This document shows, in pieces, positions 48,601 through 59,812 of a DNA stretch of 64,000 nucleotides. Source of the stretch: Notolepis coatsorum (Eukaryota; Chordata; Actinopteri; Aulopiformes; Paralepididae). A model generated the notes under the pieces. That model saw nothing but the letters and a program-made list of their open reading frames with translations, was not told where the DNA came from and made no database searches. The stretch lies in the NCBI GenBank assembly GCA_963971535.1, contig OZ020587.1, positions 156,407,877 to 156,471,876 on the forward strand, read 5' to 3'. Positions within the stretch are counted from its first letter, which is position 1. Each line of letters begins with the position of its first letter. The position numbers and the translations under genes were made by a program.

Positions 48601-51600
48601 ACTGTGGTGTGAGAGGGAGGAGGAGGTGGAGAGAGGAGGGACTGTGGTGTGAGAGGGAGGAGGAGGTGGTGGAGAGAGATGAGGGACTGTGGTGTGAGAG
48701 GGAGGAGGAGGTGGAGAGAGAGGAGGGACTGTGGTGTGAGAGGGAGGAGGAGGAGGTGGAGAGAGGAGGGACTGTGGTGTGAGAGGGAGGAGGAGGTGGA
48801 GAGAGAGGAGGGACTGTGGTGTGAGAGGGAGGAGGTGGTGGAGAGAGAGGAGGGACTGTGGTGTGAGAGGGAGGAGGAGGTGGAGAGAGAGAGGAGGGAC
48901 TGTGGTGTGAGAGGGAGGAGGAGGTGGAGAGAGAGAGGAGAGACTGTGGTGTGAGAGGGAGGAGGAGGTGGAGAGAGAGAGGAGGGACTGTGGTGTGAGA
49001 GGGAGGAGGAGGTGGAGAGAGAGGAGGGACTGTGGTGTGAGAGGGAGGAGGAGGTGGAGAGAGAGAGGAGGGACTGTGGTGTGAGAGGGAGGAGGAGGTG
49101 GAGAGAGAGAGGAGGGACTGTGGTGTGAGAGGGAGGAGGAGGTGGAGAGAGAGGAGCGACCGTGGTGTGAGAGGGAGGAGGAGGTGGAGAGAGAGAGGAG
49201 GGACTGTGGTGTAAGAGGGAGGAGGAGGTGGAGAGAGAGGAGCGACCGTGATGTGAGAGGGAGGAGGAGGTGGAGAGAGGAGGGACTGTGGTGTGAGAGG
49301 GAGGAGGAGGTGGAGAGAGGAGGGACTGTGGTGTGAGAGGGAGGAGGAGGAGGTGGAGAGAGAGGAGGGACTGTGGTGTGAGAGGGAGGAGGAGGTGGAG
49401 AGAGAGGAGCGACCGTGGTGTGAGAAGGAGGAGGAGGAGGTGGAGAGAGAGGAGGGACTGTGGTGTGAGAGGGAGGAGGTGGAGAGAGAGGAGGGACCGT
49501 GGTGTGAGAGGGAGGAGGAGGTGGAGAGAGAGGAGGGACTGTGGTGTGAGAGGGAGGAGGAGGTGGAGAGAGAGGAGGGACTGTGGTGTGAGAGGGAGGA
49601 GGAGGTGGAGAGAGGGGAGACTGGGGTGTGAGAGGGAGGAGGAGGAGGTGGAGAGAGAGGAGGGACTGTGGTGTGAGAGGGAGGAGGAGGTGGAGAGAGA
49701 GAGGAGGGACTGTGGTGTGAGAGGGAGGAGGTGGTGGAGAGAGAGGAGGGACTGTGGTGTGAGAGGGAGGAGGAGGTGGAGAGAGGAGGGACTGTGGTGT
49801 GAGAGGGAGGAGGAGGTGGAGAGAGAGGAGCGACTGGGGTGTGAGAGGGAGGAGGAGGTGGAGAGAGAGGAGGGACTGGGGTGTGAGAGGGAGGAGGTGG
49901 TGGAGAGAGGGGAGGGACTGTGGTGTGAGAGGGAGGAGGAGGTGGAGAGAGAGGAGGGACTGTGGTGTGAGAGGGAGGAGGAGGTGGAGAGAGAGGAGCG
50001 ACTGGGGTGTGAGAGGGAGGAGGTGGTGGAGAGAGAGAGGAGGGACTGGGGTGTGAGAGGGAGGAGGAGGAGGTGGAGAGAGAGGAGGGACTGTGGTGTG
50101 AGAGGGAGGAGGAGGTGGAGAGAGAGAGGAGAGACTGTGGTGTGAGAGGGAGGAGGTGGTGGAGAGAGAGGAGGGACTGTGGTGTGAGAGGGAGGAGGAG
50201 GTGGAGAGAGAGAGGAGAGACTGTGGTGTGAGAGGGAGGAGGAGGTGGAGAGAAAGGAGGGACTGTGGTGTGAGAGGGAGGAGGAGGTGGAGAGAGAGGA
50301 GGGACTGGGGTGTGAGAGGGAGGAGGAGGAGGTGGAGAGAGGAGGGACTGGGGTGTGAGAGGGAGGAGGAGGTGGAGAGAGAGAGGAGAGACTGTGGTGT
50401 GAGAGGGAGGAGGAGGTGGAGAGAGAGGAGGGACTGTGGTGTGAGAGGGAGGAGGAGGTGGAGAGAGAGGAGAGACTGTGGTGTGAGAGGGAGGAGGAGG
50501 TGGAGAGAGAGAGGAGAGACTGTGGTGTGAGAGGGAGGAGGAGGTGGAGAGAGAGAGGAGAGACTGTGGTGTGAGAGGGAGGAGGAGGTGGAGAGAGAGG
50601 AGGGACTGTGGTGTGAGAGGGAGGAGGAGGAGGTGGAGAGAGGAGGGACTGGGGTGTGAGAGGGAGGAGGAGGTGGAGAGAGAGAGGAGAGACTGTGGTG
50701 TGAGAGGGAGGAGGAGGTGGAGAGAAAGGAGGGACTGTGGTGTGAGAGGGAGGAGGAGGTGGAGAGAGAGGAGGGACTGGGGTGTGAGAGGGAGGAGGAG
50801 GAGGTGGAGAGAGGAGGGACTGGGGTGTGAGAGGGAGGAGGAGGTGGAGAGAGAGAGGAGAGACTGTGGTGTGAGAGGGAGGAGGAGGTGGAGAGAGAGG
50901 AGGGACTGTGGTGTGAGAGGGAGGAGGAGGTGGAGAGAGAGGAGAGACTGTGGTGTGAGAGGGAGGAGGAGGTGGAGAGAGAGAGGAGAGACTGTGGTGT
51001 GAGAGGGAGGAGGAGGTGGAGAGAGAGAGGAGAGACTGTGGTGTGAGAGGGAGGAGGTGGTGGAGAGAGAGGAGGGACCGTGGTGTGAGAAGGAGGAGGA
51101 GGTGGAGAGAGAGAGGAGGGACTGTGGTGTGAGAGGGAGGAGGAGGTAGAGAGAGAGAGGAGGGACTGTGGTGTGAGAGGGAGGAGGAGGTGGAGAGAGA
51201 GGAGGGACTGTGGTGTGAGAGGGAGGAGGAGGTGGAGAGAGAGAGGAGAGACTGTGGTGTGAGAGGGAGGAGGAGGTGGAGAGAGAGAGGAGGGACTGTG
51301 GTGTGAGAGGGAGGAGGAGGTGGAGAGAGAGGAGCGACCGTGGTGTGAGAGGGAGGAGGAGGTGGAGAGAGAGAGGAGGGACTGTGGTGTGAGAGGGAGG
51401 AGGAGGTGGAGAGAGAGAGGAGGGACTGTGGTGTGAGAGGGAGGAGGAGGTGGAGAGAGAGAGGAGGGACTGTGGTGTGAGAGGGAGGAGGAGGTGGAGA
51501 GAGAGGAGCGACCGTGGTGTGAGAGGGAGGAGGAGGTGGAGAGAGAGAGGAGGGACTGTGGTGTGAGAGGGAGGAGGAGGTGGAGAGAGAGGAGCGACCG

Positions 51601-53758
51601 TGATGTGAGAGGGAGGAGGAGGTGGAGAGAGGAGGGACTGTGGTGTGAGAGGGAGGAGGAGGTGGAGAGAGGAGGGACTGTGGTGTGAGAGGGAGGAGGA
51701 GGTGGTGGAGAGAGATGAGGGACTGTGGTGTGAGAGGGAGGAGGAGGTGGAGAGAGAGAGGAGAGACTGTGGTGTGAGAGGGAGGAGGAGGTGGAGAGAG
51801 AGGAGGGACTGTGGTGTGAGAGGGAGGAGGAGGTGGAGAGAGAGGAGAGACTGTGGTGTGAGAGGGAGGAGGAGGTGGAGGGAGAGAGGAGAGACTGTGG
51901 TGTGAGAGGGAGGAGGAGGTGGAGAGAGAGAGGAGAGACTGTGGTGTGAGAGGGAGGAGGAGGTGGAGAGAGAGGAGGGACTGTGGTGTGAGAGGGAGGA
52001 GGAGGAGGTGGAGAGAGGAGGGACTGGGGTGTGAGAGGGAGGAGGAGGTGGAGAGAGAGAGGAGAGACTGTGGTGTGAGAGGGAGGAGGAGGTGGAGAGA
52101 AAGGAGGGACTGTGGTGTGAGAGGGAGGAGGAGGTGGAGAGAGAGGAGGGACTGGGGTGTGAGAGGGAGGAGGAGGAGGTGGAGAGAGGAGGGACTGGGG
52201 TGTGAGAGGGAGGAGGAGGTGGAGAGAGAGAGGAGAGACTGTGGTGTGAGAGGGAGGAGGAGGTGGAGAGAGAGAGGAGAGACTGTGGTGTGAGAGGGAG
52301 GAGGTGGTGGAGAGAGAGGAGGGACCGTGGTGTGAGAAGGAGGAGGAGGTGGAGAGAGAGAGGAGGGACTGTGGTGTGAGAGGGAGGAGGAGGTGGAGAG
52401 AGAGAGGAGGGACTGTGGTGTGAGAGGGAGGAGGAGGTGGAGAGAGAGGAGGGACTGTGGTGTGAGAGGGAGGAGGAGGTGGAGAGAGAGAGGAGAGACT
52501 GTGGTGTGAGAGGGAGGAGGAGGTGGAGAGAGAGAGGAGGGACTGTGGTGTGAGAGGGAGGAGGAGGTGGAGAGAGAGGAGCGACCGTGGTGTGAGAGGG
52601 AGGAGGAGGTGGAGAGAGAGAGGAGGGACTGTGGTGTGAGAGGGAGGAGGAGGTGGAGAGAGAGAGGAGGGACTGTGGTGTGAGAGGGAGGAGGAGGTGG
52701 AGAGAGAGAGGAGGGACTGTGGTGTGAGAGGGAGGAGGAGGTGGAGAGAGAGGAGCGACCGTGGTGTGAGAGGGAGGAGGAGGTGGAGAGAGAGAGGAGG
52801 GACTGTGGTGTGAGAGGGAGGAGGAGGTGGAGAGAGAGGAGCGACCGTGATGTGAGAGGGAGGAGGAGGTGGAGAGAGGAGGGACTGTGGTGTGAGAGGG
52901 AGGAGGAGGTGGAGAGAGGAGGGACTGTGGTGTGAGAGGGAGGAGGAGGTGGTGGAGAGAGATGAGGGACTGTGGTGTGAGAGGGAGGAGGAGGTGGAGA
53001 GAGAGGAGGGACTGTGGTGTGAGAGGGAGGAGGAGGTGGAGAGAGAGGAGGGACTGTGGTGTGAGAGGGAGGAGGAGGAGGTGGAGAGAGAGGAGGGAAT
53101 GTGGTGTAAGAGGGAGGAGGAGGTGGAGAGAGAGGAGGGACTGTGGTGTGAGAGGGAGGAGGTGGAGAGAGAGGAGCGACCGTGATGTGAGAGGGAGGAG
53201 GAGGTGGAGAGAGAGGAGGGACTGTGGTGTGAGAGGGAGGAGGAGGTGGAGAGAGAGGAGGGACTGTGGTGTGAGAGGGAGGAGGAGGTGGAGAGAGAGA
53301 GGAGGGACTGTGGTGTGAGAGGGAGGAGGAGGTGGAGAGAGAGGAGGGACTGTGGTGTGAGAGGGAGGAGGAGGTGGAGAGAGAGGAGGGACTGTGGTGT
53401 GAGAGGGAGGAGGAGGTGGAGAGAGGAGAGACTGGGGTGTGAGAGGGAGGAGGAGGAGGTGGAGAGAGAGGAGGGACTGTGGTGTGAGAGGGAGGAGGAG
53501 GTGGAGAGAGAGGAGGGACTGTGGTGTGAGAGGGAGGAGGAGGTGGAGAGAGAGGAGGAACTGTGGTGTGAGAGGGAGGAGGAGGTGGAGAGAGAGGAGC
53601 GACTGGGGTGTGAGAGGGAGGAGGAGGTGGAGAGAGAGGAGCGACTGGGGTGTGAGAGGGAGGAGGAGGTGGAGAGAGAGAGGAGGGACTGTGGTGTGAG
53701 AGGGAGGAGGAGGTGGAGAGAGGGGAGGGACTGTGGTGTGAGAGGGAGGAGGAGGTGG
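42627..53758 (+). repeat. Polypurine minisatellite, array 2 (11.1 kb)
   Basis: About 270 units of the same family. Its first 850-900 bp follow the unit order of array 1 (e.g. the GAGCGAACGTGG variant at about 38,961 and 43,011, again at about 48,471). The GAGAGATGAGGG variant recurs near 39,171, 41,474, 43,221, 45,907, 46,118, 48,678, 51,712 and 52,961, showing higher-order blocks. Three-thousand-codon minus-strand frames are artefacts. Confidence 0.97.
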
Positions 53759-53807
53759 ATAATAATAATAATTCTGCCTCATGATCATTGGCAAGCATTC
53801 CATTTTT

Positions 53808-53869
53808 AAATGTTACTTGTCCTTTCGGACAAGTTATGTTTTTGTAGGTTTTTGCTACCGGGCAGTCCG

Positions 53870-53952
<83 letters not shown>

Positions 53953-54056
53953 GAGGAGGAATGGACATTCGGCAAAGATCACCGGGTCCGGGAGTCGAAC
54001 CCGGGTCGGCCGTGTTGCACCGTAGTGCTGTATGCGGTGCGCCACTCGGGCGCCCC
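53808..54056 (-). mobile_element. tRNA-derived SINE with (TC)n and hairpin tail
   Basis: On the minus strand it starts with a tRNA-like head (GGGGCGCCCGAGTGGCGCAC, B box GGGTTCGACTCCC). A (TC)n tract follows (53,873-53,950), then two hairpins: CTACCGGACTGCCCGGTAG and ACTTGTCCGAAAGGACAAGT. It is flanked by 15-bp near-identical repeats AAGCATTCCATTTTT (53,793-53,807) and AAGCTTTCCATTTTT (54,057-54,071), so it is an insertion. Confidence 0.75.
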
Positions 54057-54071
54057 AAGCTTTCCATTTTT

Positions 54072-54479
54072 GCACAAAATGAGTTCCCTTCCATCACTAA
54101 CATTATTGTTTAAGCATTTTTGGTTGAAATATATTGAAATAGTTTTTTTATTTGTCGTTAATAAAGAACTACACTTACCAGTAGAACGCCTGTCGTTCAG
54201 TGCTGTCGCCTAACACACTGTGTAGTTCCATTGTGTAGTTCCTCAGTGAACGGAAACATAAACGTTGTTATTTTGCTACCTTTGCGATTCATTTGCGAAA
54301 TTGTTCACGTTGAGCTATAGATTGTGGATGAATACGCGCAGAAAGGTACACCGTGCCAATGTTCACGCTTTATTTGATTTAAACGAGACGATTTAGAAAT
54401 GTGTCCGTTTGAAATACATTGCGATTTCAAGAGGGCTGGGCCGCACCGAAAACAGCAATGATGTAACCACTATACACCT
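54072..54479. other. No gene recognised
   Basis: AT-rich. Contains a small direct repeat of TGTGTAGTTCC at about 54,219 and 54,233. Confidence 0.4.
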
Positions 54480-54713
54480 CCCTTGTACCTTGTGTATACT
54501 GTTTATTCTTCTCCTATTTTTATATCCAGAGTTAATTATATTGTTTACACGGTTTGTTTTCTTCCTCATTTCTATATTCATATTTAATTTGATTGCCTAT
54601 AATTGTATTGCCTTTCTTCTATTACCCTGCCCATACCTGCACCCCCCCTCCCCCCATGCTGCTATTATGTCTGCATTTCCACAAGGGGATCAATAAAGGA
54701 ATAATCTTATGCT
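54480..54713 (+). mobile_element. LINE 3' end, (TCTTA)n family, longest copy
   Basis: Runs from 'CCTTGTACCTTGTGTATACT' to 'AAGGGGATCAATAAAGGAAT' then AATCTTATG. It is the fullest copy of the family also seen at 190, 17,975, 21,685 and 32,090. Confidence 0.75.
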
Positions 54714-54752
54714 TGAAGATCTTTGGATGGCCGCCCATGTATTTGCAGTTTT

Positions 54753-54838
54753 AACCCTTTCACTGCCACCCGACAGAAGGTTAACCCTTTACTACCACAC
54801 AACCGACGGCGATGCTCCATCATTAGCATCATTCCTCG
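54753..54838. repeat. Foldback repeat G, half only
   Basis: Forward units (TTAACCCTTTCACTGCCACC, then TTAACCCTTTACTACCACAC), followed by the centre ACCGACGGCGATGCTCCATC and ATTAGCATCATT. The inverted arm is missing, replaced by the next minisatellite. Confidence 0.75.
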
Positions 54839-54844
54839 GAGCAT

Positions 54845-55966
54845 TTCCTATGGCCCACCCAGCGCCCTCTCCATGGTGCTGAAACAGTGTAGTTTCCTAT
54901 GGCCCATCCAGCGCCCTCTCCATGGTGCTGAAACAGCGTAGTTACCTATGGCCCACCCAGCGACCTCTCCATGGTGCTGAAACAGCATAGTTACCTATGG
55001 CCCACCCAGCGCACTCTCCATGGTGCTGAAACAGTGTAGTTTCCTATGGCCCACCCAGCGACCTCTCCATGGTGCTGAAACAGCATAGTTACCTATGGCC
55101 CACCCAGCGCACTCTCCATGGTGCTGAAACAGCATAGTTACCTATGGCCCACCCAGCGCACTCTCCATGGTGCTGAAACAGTGTAGTTTCCTATGGCCCA
55201 TCCAGCGCCCTCTCCATGGTGCTGAAACAGCGTAGTTACCTATGGCCCACCCAGCGACCTCTCCATGGTGCTGAAACAGCATAGTTACCTATGGCCCACC
55301 CAGCGCACTCTCCATGGTGCTGAAACAGTGTAGTTTCCTATGGCCCACCCAGCGACCTCTCCATGGTGCTGAAACAGCATAGTTACCTATGGCCCACCCA
55401 GCGCACTCTCCATGGTGCTGAAACAGTGTAGTTTCCTATGGCCCACCCAGCGACCTCTCCATGGTGCTGAAACAGCGTAGTTACCTATGGCCCACCCAGC
55501 GACCTCTCCATGGTGCTGAAACAGCATAGTTACCTATGGCCCACCCAGCGCACTCTCCATGGTGCTGAAACAGTGTAGTTTCCTATGGCCCACCCAGCGA
55601 CCTCTCCATGGTGCTGAAACAGCGTAGTTACCTATGGCCCACCCAGCGACCTCTCCATGGTGCTGAAACAGCGTAGTTACCTATGGCCCACCCAGCGCAC
55701 TCTCCATGGTGCTGAAACAGCGTAGTTACCTATGGCCCACCCAGCGACCTCTCCATGGTGCTGAAACAGCGTAGTTACCTATGGCCCACCCAGCGACCTC
55801 TCCATGGTGCTGAAACAGCGTAGTTACCTATGGCCCACCCAGCGCACTCTCCATGGTGCTGAAACAGTGTAGTTATCTATGGCCCACCCAGCGCCCTCTC
55901 CATGGTGCTGAAACAGCGTAGTTACCTATGGCCCACCCAGCGCACTCTCCATGGTGCTGAAACACT
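54845..55966 (+). repeat. 49-bp minisatellite, about 23 units
   Basis: The unit contains CCTATGGCCCACCCAGCG(A/C) and TCTCCATGGTGCTGAAACAG. Two alternating subtypes differ at GTGTAGTTT versus GCGTAGTTA/GCATAGTTA and CGACC versus CGCAC. Confidence 0.95.
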
Positions 55967-55999
55967 CAGAGTTGCCACATTTTAGTTTTGGGTGAAAAG

Positions 56000-56462
56000 T
56001 AGGGTTGGGCATCGTTTGGATTTGAACGATTCCGGTTCCGATTCCGATTCTCCATTTTGATTCCTGTTCTAAACGATTCTCGATTTCGATTATTTGAGGT
56101 GCAGGTCAAAACAGGTCACAGCTTATTTCACAGGAGATTTTTTTTCTTTTTGAAAAATCTTATTATTTTTTTTATAGTATTCACATTGTCAGTTGACTTG
56201 ATACAGTTTAATTTGGTTGCTGTACTGTAACTAGGGTATTAATTAACAAAGTAATTTTTATTTTATTTTTTTAGAATCGAAATGCAAATATGTTACTTCC
56301 GGTTCCAGAACCGGAAGTTTATTGTTGATTGTTTATTGTTTAAAAGGATCCCCATTAGCTGTCACCTAAGTGGCGAGCTAGTCTTCCTGGGGTCCACACA
56401 GAAAGACAACAAAAAGTTAGGAACCGGTTCCTATTAGAACCGGTTATCGGTGCCCAACCCTA
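56000..56462. mobile_element. Non-autonomous hAT element, 463 bp, perfect 8-bp TSD
   Basis: Ends TAGGGTTGGGCATCG and CGGTGCCCAACCCTA. GTGAAAAG is duplicated at 55,992-55,999 and 56,463-56,470. Subterminal ACCGG/CCGGT words are repeated. An internal piece near 56,340-56,400 ('GCTAGTCTTCCTGGGGTCC') resembles 23,193-23,213. Confidence 0.92.
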
Positions 56463-57479
56463 GTGAAAAGACATCATTTCTATCAGCCTACAATTTATGT
56501 TCAGTTCTCCAGCGTTTTTCTGCTGCTCAGCCATTTGTTCCGTTTGACCCACTTGGCCTATACTGCGCTTAAAGAAATTAGTTAATGAATCTATTTCATC
56601 TGATTTACAATGGGTTAAGAAGACGGTTTCAAATAGCTTATTTATTCCCCATATAGAGATACAACTGTTCAAGAATGTATGTGTATATTAGGGGTGTAAA
56701 GGTACACGTATCTGTACCGAACCGAACCGTTTCAGTGTGTATTTTCACAAACTAATATAATTATTATTAAAAACCGAACCGTTTCAGTGTGTTTTTTCAC
56801 AAACTAATATAATTATTATTAAAAAAAGAAAATTACAAGTCGATTATTAATTTCAATATAGAATATTCGCTGACAGCCCTACAAGTACAATTAGTTACTG
56901 CACATTACATCCACCCCTGAGTGGAACATGGAAAGCCAAACTTTCCCCCACTGTACCGAAAACCCGTACCGAACCGTGACTTCAAAGCAGGGCCCTATTC
57001 CCCGTACCTGGTTCAACTAAGTCGATCAAGAGTCCCATTATCCAGATTCAGTTAACCCGATGTTTGAAGCCGAGATTTTCCTGTTCCTCGAAGGTGGATT
57101 CAGTCTCGTTAACTCAAACCAGACTTGAGACCCAGGATAAGTGCGCGCGGCCGCTTCAGTTGAAAAGCCAGCACGTATCGATAGCAGAGATCCTGATTCT
57201 CTAACGGCATTGATTGATTAATTGATTTAAAACTTTATTAACATATTGCAGTACGGCTCAATCGCCTCGCCGACAAGTTAAATGCGTTATCTATAGGCTA
57301 ATTTTAAGTCCCTCATTACCTCAATCAATCAGATTATATTTCTTTAAACTTGCCTGCTGGATTGAATAATCAAATGAGATCTTGCTAGCGAAAATAATTA
57401 GTTAAACTGTTATACAGAATAACGATATGGCTCTCTTACCCATTGATTGATGTATGGTCGATCTTTTACTTATAACCAC

Positions 57480-57543
57480 TGTGGTGTAACGGTTTATTCT
57501 TTTGACTTTCACGCAGACGGCCCGGGTTCGAAACCTAGTCTTT
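57480..57543 (+). repeat. tRNA-like sequence, plus strand
   Basis: A-box-like GTGGTGTAACGG and B-box-like GGGTTCGAAACC with tRNA-like spacing, best matching a degenerate Glu/Gln-type tRNA. Stems are poor, so a pseudogene or SINE head. Confidence 0.5.
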
Positions 57544-57704
57544 TCCTTCTTTTTGCAATGTAGGAATAATTCAATTTGGTGCACGTTGAGAGCTATATAA
57601 AGAATGACATCCTCAATGCATGTAGATTTATAATATTTTAACTTAAAACTAGGCTACTTTTGCGTATAATCATTAATATTATATTCCAAAAAATTATATT
57701 GGAG

Positions 57705-57776
57705 AGGCGGGGTTTCGAACACCGGTCGCCCGGTTGCCAGGATTGAGCACTACCGCTGCGCCACTGTGCCAGACGG
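57705..57776 (-). repeat. tRNA-like sequence, minus strand
   Basis: On the minus strand, CTGGCACAGTGGCGCAGCGG then GTGTTCGAAACCCCGCC. The A and B boxes are close to consensus. Probably a SINE head, as the 5' and 3' ends do not form a full acceptor stem. Confidence 0.55.
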
Positions 57777-58739
57777 GATAAATTCATTGTTTATCCATGG
57801 AGGAGAGACCCGTGTTTAGAATATTCTTTCTTTTGAATGAAGTTTTATCTCTTTATTCTCAAATGCATTAATGTGACGTCAACGGCTCATTCAATTTCTC
57901 AAATCCGTCAAACAGCGCATCTCATCAGACATTTTAATCCCAGTTACAATATCACACAAAATCCACAATCCCCGCATAGACACTTATTAAAATAACCACA
58001 TGCAACGTGTATCGCGACTCCGAGCGCCGTATATGACGTGCATTATTTTATTTAGGACAAAGTAAATCTATAGGCTCAATATGATTTATTATCAGCATTT
58101 AGTTCTATTATTATACATTTCAAAAGCCCCCTCTAGGAAAACGAAGCACAGAAACGTAATTCAGAATGGTATAAATGGGATCTCTAGACTGTGAGAATCA
58201 TTTCAGGAAGGGAGCTGGGATTTCTTTGCGGGGGTGTGGCCATGGTTCATCCGGCTAACTGAACTTAACCCTGCTCCCGACCAGGCTCAAACTTTTTGAT
58301 CTGTTGTCATGGTGATTTAGACAATCGAGCTTCGGGGAACGGGAAGGTCCGGCTTAAGTCAGACTTGACCGAAAGTTATCCGGCTAACTCAGTTATCCAG
58401 GTACGGGGAACGGGGCCCAGAGGTACGTACCGTGATTTCTGTGTACCGTTACACCCCTAGTGTATATACCCCTTTTGTGCGTTTCACTAAGCTCACACAT
58501 TTCAAGCACCAGTGATGTAACTTTCAGAATGAATGCTTTTGTTCCTGCAACACACTAGCCTGGTCCGCTAGCGTTAGCTGTTAGCAATGACGGTTTGTAT
58601 TCAAATAGTTCCCAGTGACTATCGAATAGCAATTTTGTGAGTTTTGCCCTTCCCTACTTTGTTTAGTTTTTAGTTTTTGTCTGATGAGCTGTTGTGGTGT
58701 ATTGGTGGGATTTTTACAAGTCCTCTCTCTTCCACCACA

Positions 58740-59227
58740 TAATTTTCTTTTGTATCTACTTTTTCTCCTCCTTTTTTCTGTGATTTTTCTCCCCATCCCA
58801 ATTTACCTCTCGTGCCAATTCTCCCTCCCCTGTCCTGATCGTTGCTCGCATATGCCCCCCACTGGCCGGTTGTAGGGAGGATAGAAGCCTTGCATCACAT
58901 GTCCCCTCCGATACTTGTGGAGGCAGCCTGTCACATCTTTTCACCTGCCAGCGCGGACTCTCATTTGGCGAGGTGTAACGTGTGGGAGGCTCACATTACC
59001 CCAGCCATTTCCTGTCTCTGCTGTGCAGGCGTCCCCCAACCGACCTGTAGGAGTCGCTGTTTACAAGGACCAGATTACCACCCTTCGACTTCCCACCCGC
59101 TAACTCTGCCAAATGAGTCAGTATGCCGGCCGGCCCAAGCCGGAGGCAACGCCGACAGCCGGATTCGAACCCGGTGTCTCTTGCATTGGTGACGAGCGAA
59201 ATGTCCGCTGCGCCACCCAGCCGCCTA
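58740..59227 (-). mobile_element. tRNA-derived SINE, full length, 12-bp TSD
   Basis: TCTTCCACCACA is duplicated at 58,728-58,739 and 59,228-59,239. The minus-strand 5' end is a tRNA-like head with A box GGTGGCGCAGCGG and a perfect B box GGTTCGAATCC (about 59,165-59,225). It is followed by a long GC-rich body ('GGAGGGGACATGTGATGCAA') and an A-rich end. RNA polymerase III would transcribe it. At 488 bp it is long for a SINE. Both-strand frames inside are artefacts. Confidence 0.85.
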
Positions 59228-59239
59228 TCTTCCACCACA

Positions 59240-59812
59240 GAGTTAAAGTGCACATACTGCCACAGATATGACATTTAATTTTGTTTGCGTTTTGAGCGCC
59301 ATTTCACTGTTCTGTCTTTAGCCAAGCAGTCGACGGGGGATGACTTCAATGGAAAGACTCGTCAGATCTATGTTGGTCCACAATGACGTAGGGTGACAAA
59401 ATCCGTATGATCCAAATGCAGGACAGCATGTTGATTTAGCGGGAATTCTTTTTGAAATTGCAGGACAGTACTGAATACGTATGCAAGAATCATGTTTACG
59501 GGTGACATTCTATTAAGGTAGAATTAAAAGTTTTAGATCCTATGGCAATTTGCATAGGAAAGTTAAGGATAAATGGCTCATTCTGGGCTAACTGGTCATG
59601 TAAGGGAGGGTGGAGTTGTGCGCGAAGGGGGTGTCAAATGAACACAGGTACCTTGTACGGCTCTTTAAGGGAGGGGGGTTCAGGGGATTATATGTATATA
59701 TGTATGTTTTTAAGCAAGGCTCTCAACAGGACCTCAATTATTGCATATATATCCATTGTGAATTTGTACTCCAGACGAATTACAAACAAGTACACAACAA
59801 CTTGTATAGATT
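59240..59812. other. Upstream of the L1-type ORF2, no ORF1 seen
   Basis: Could include a 5' UTR remnant of the LINE, but no ORF1 coding sequence was found. Short frames only. Confidence 0.4.

Larger units (their letters stand above)
56991..58417. mobile_element. Nested DNA transposon, 1,427 bp, 3-bp TSD CAG
   Basis: Ends GGCCCTATTCCCCGTACCTGG and the near-complement CCAGGTACGGGGAACGGGGCC. CAG lies on each side (56,988-56,990 and 58,418-58,420), compatible with a Harbinger-like 3-bp target. Further GGCTAACT/AGTTAACC subterminal words are inverted. It contains a LINE tail (57,203-57,262) and two tRNA-like sequences but no transposase. Confidence 0.7.
56689..58459. mobile_element. Non-autonomous hAT element with nested insertion, perfect 8-bp TSD
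   Basis: Starts TAGGGGTGTAAAGGTACACG and ends 'GTGTACCGTTACACCCCTA'. GTGTATAT flanks it at 56,681-56,688 and 58,460-58,467. Its own sequence is only about 340 bp; the rest is the element at 56,991-58,417. No transposase. Confidence 0.92.

Noticed and set aside
38406-53975. Minus-strand open frames of 1,140-3,792 codons
   Set aside because: They are read through the polypurine minisatellite, whose modal unit is a multiple of three and has no stops on that strand. Several frames are open at once and the peptide is pure Ser/Pro/Leu/His repeat.
58842-59192. 116-codon plus-strand frame
   Set aside because: Falls entirely within the SINE bounded by 12-bp target duplications.
57480-59225. Functional tRNA genes
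   Set aside because: A and B boxes are present, but acceptor stems do not pair and the sequences lie inside SINE or transposon copies. Better read as SINE heads or pseudogenes.
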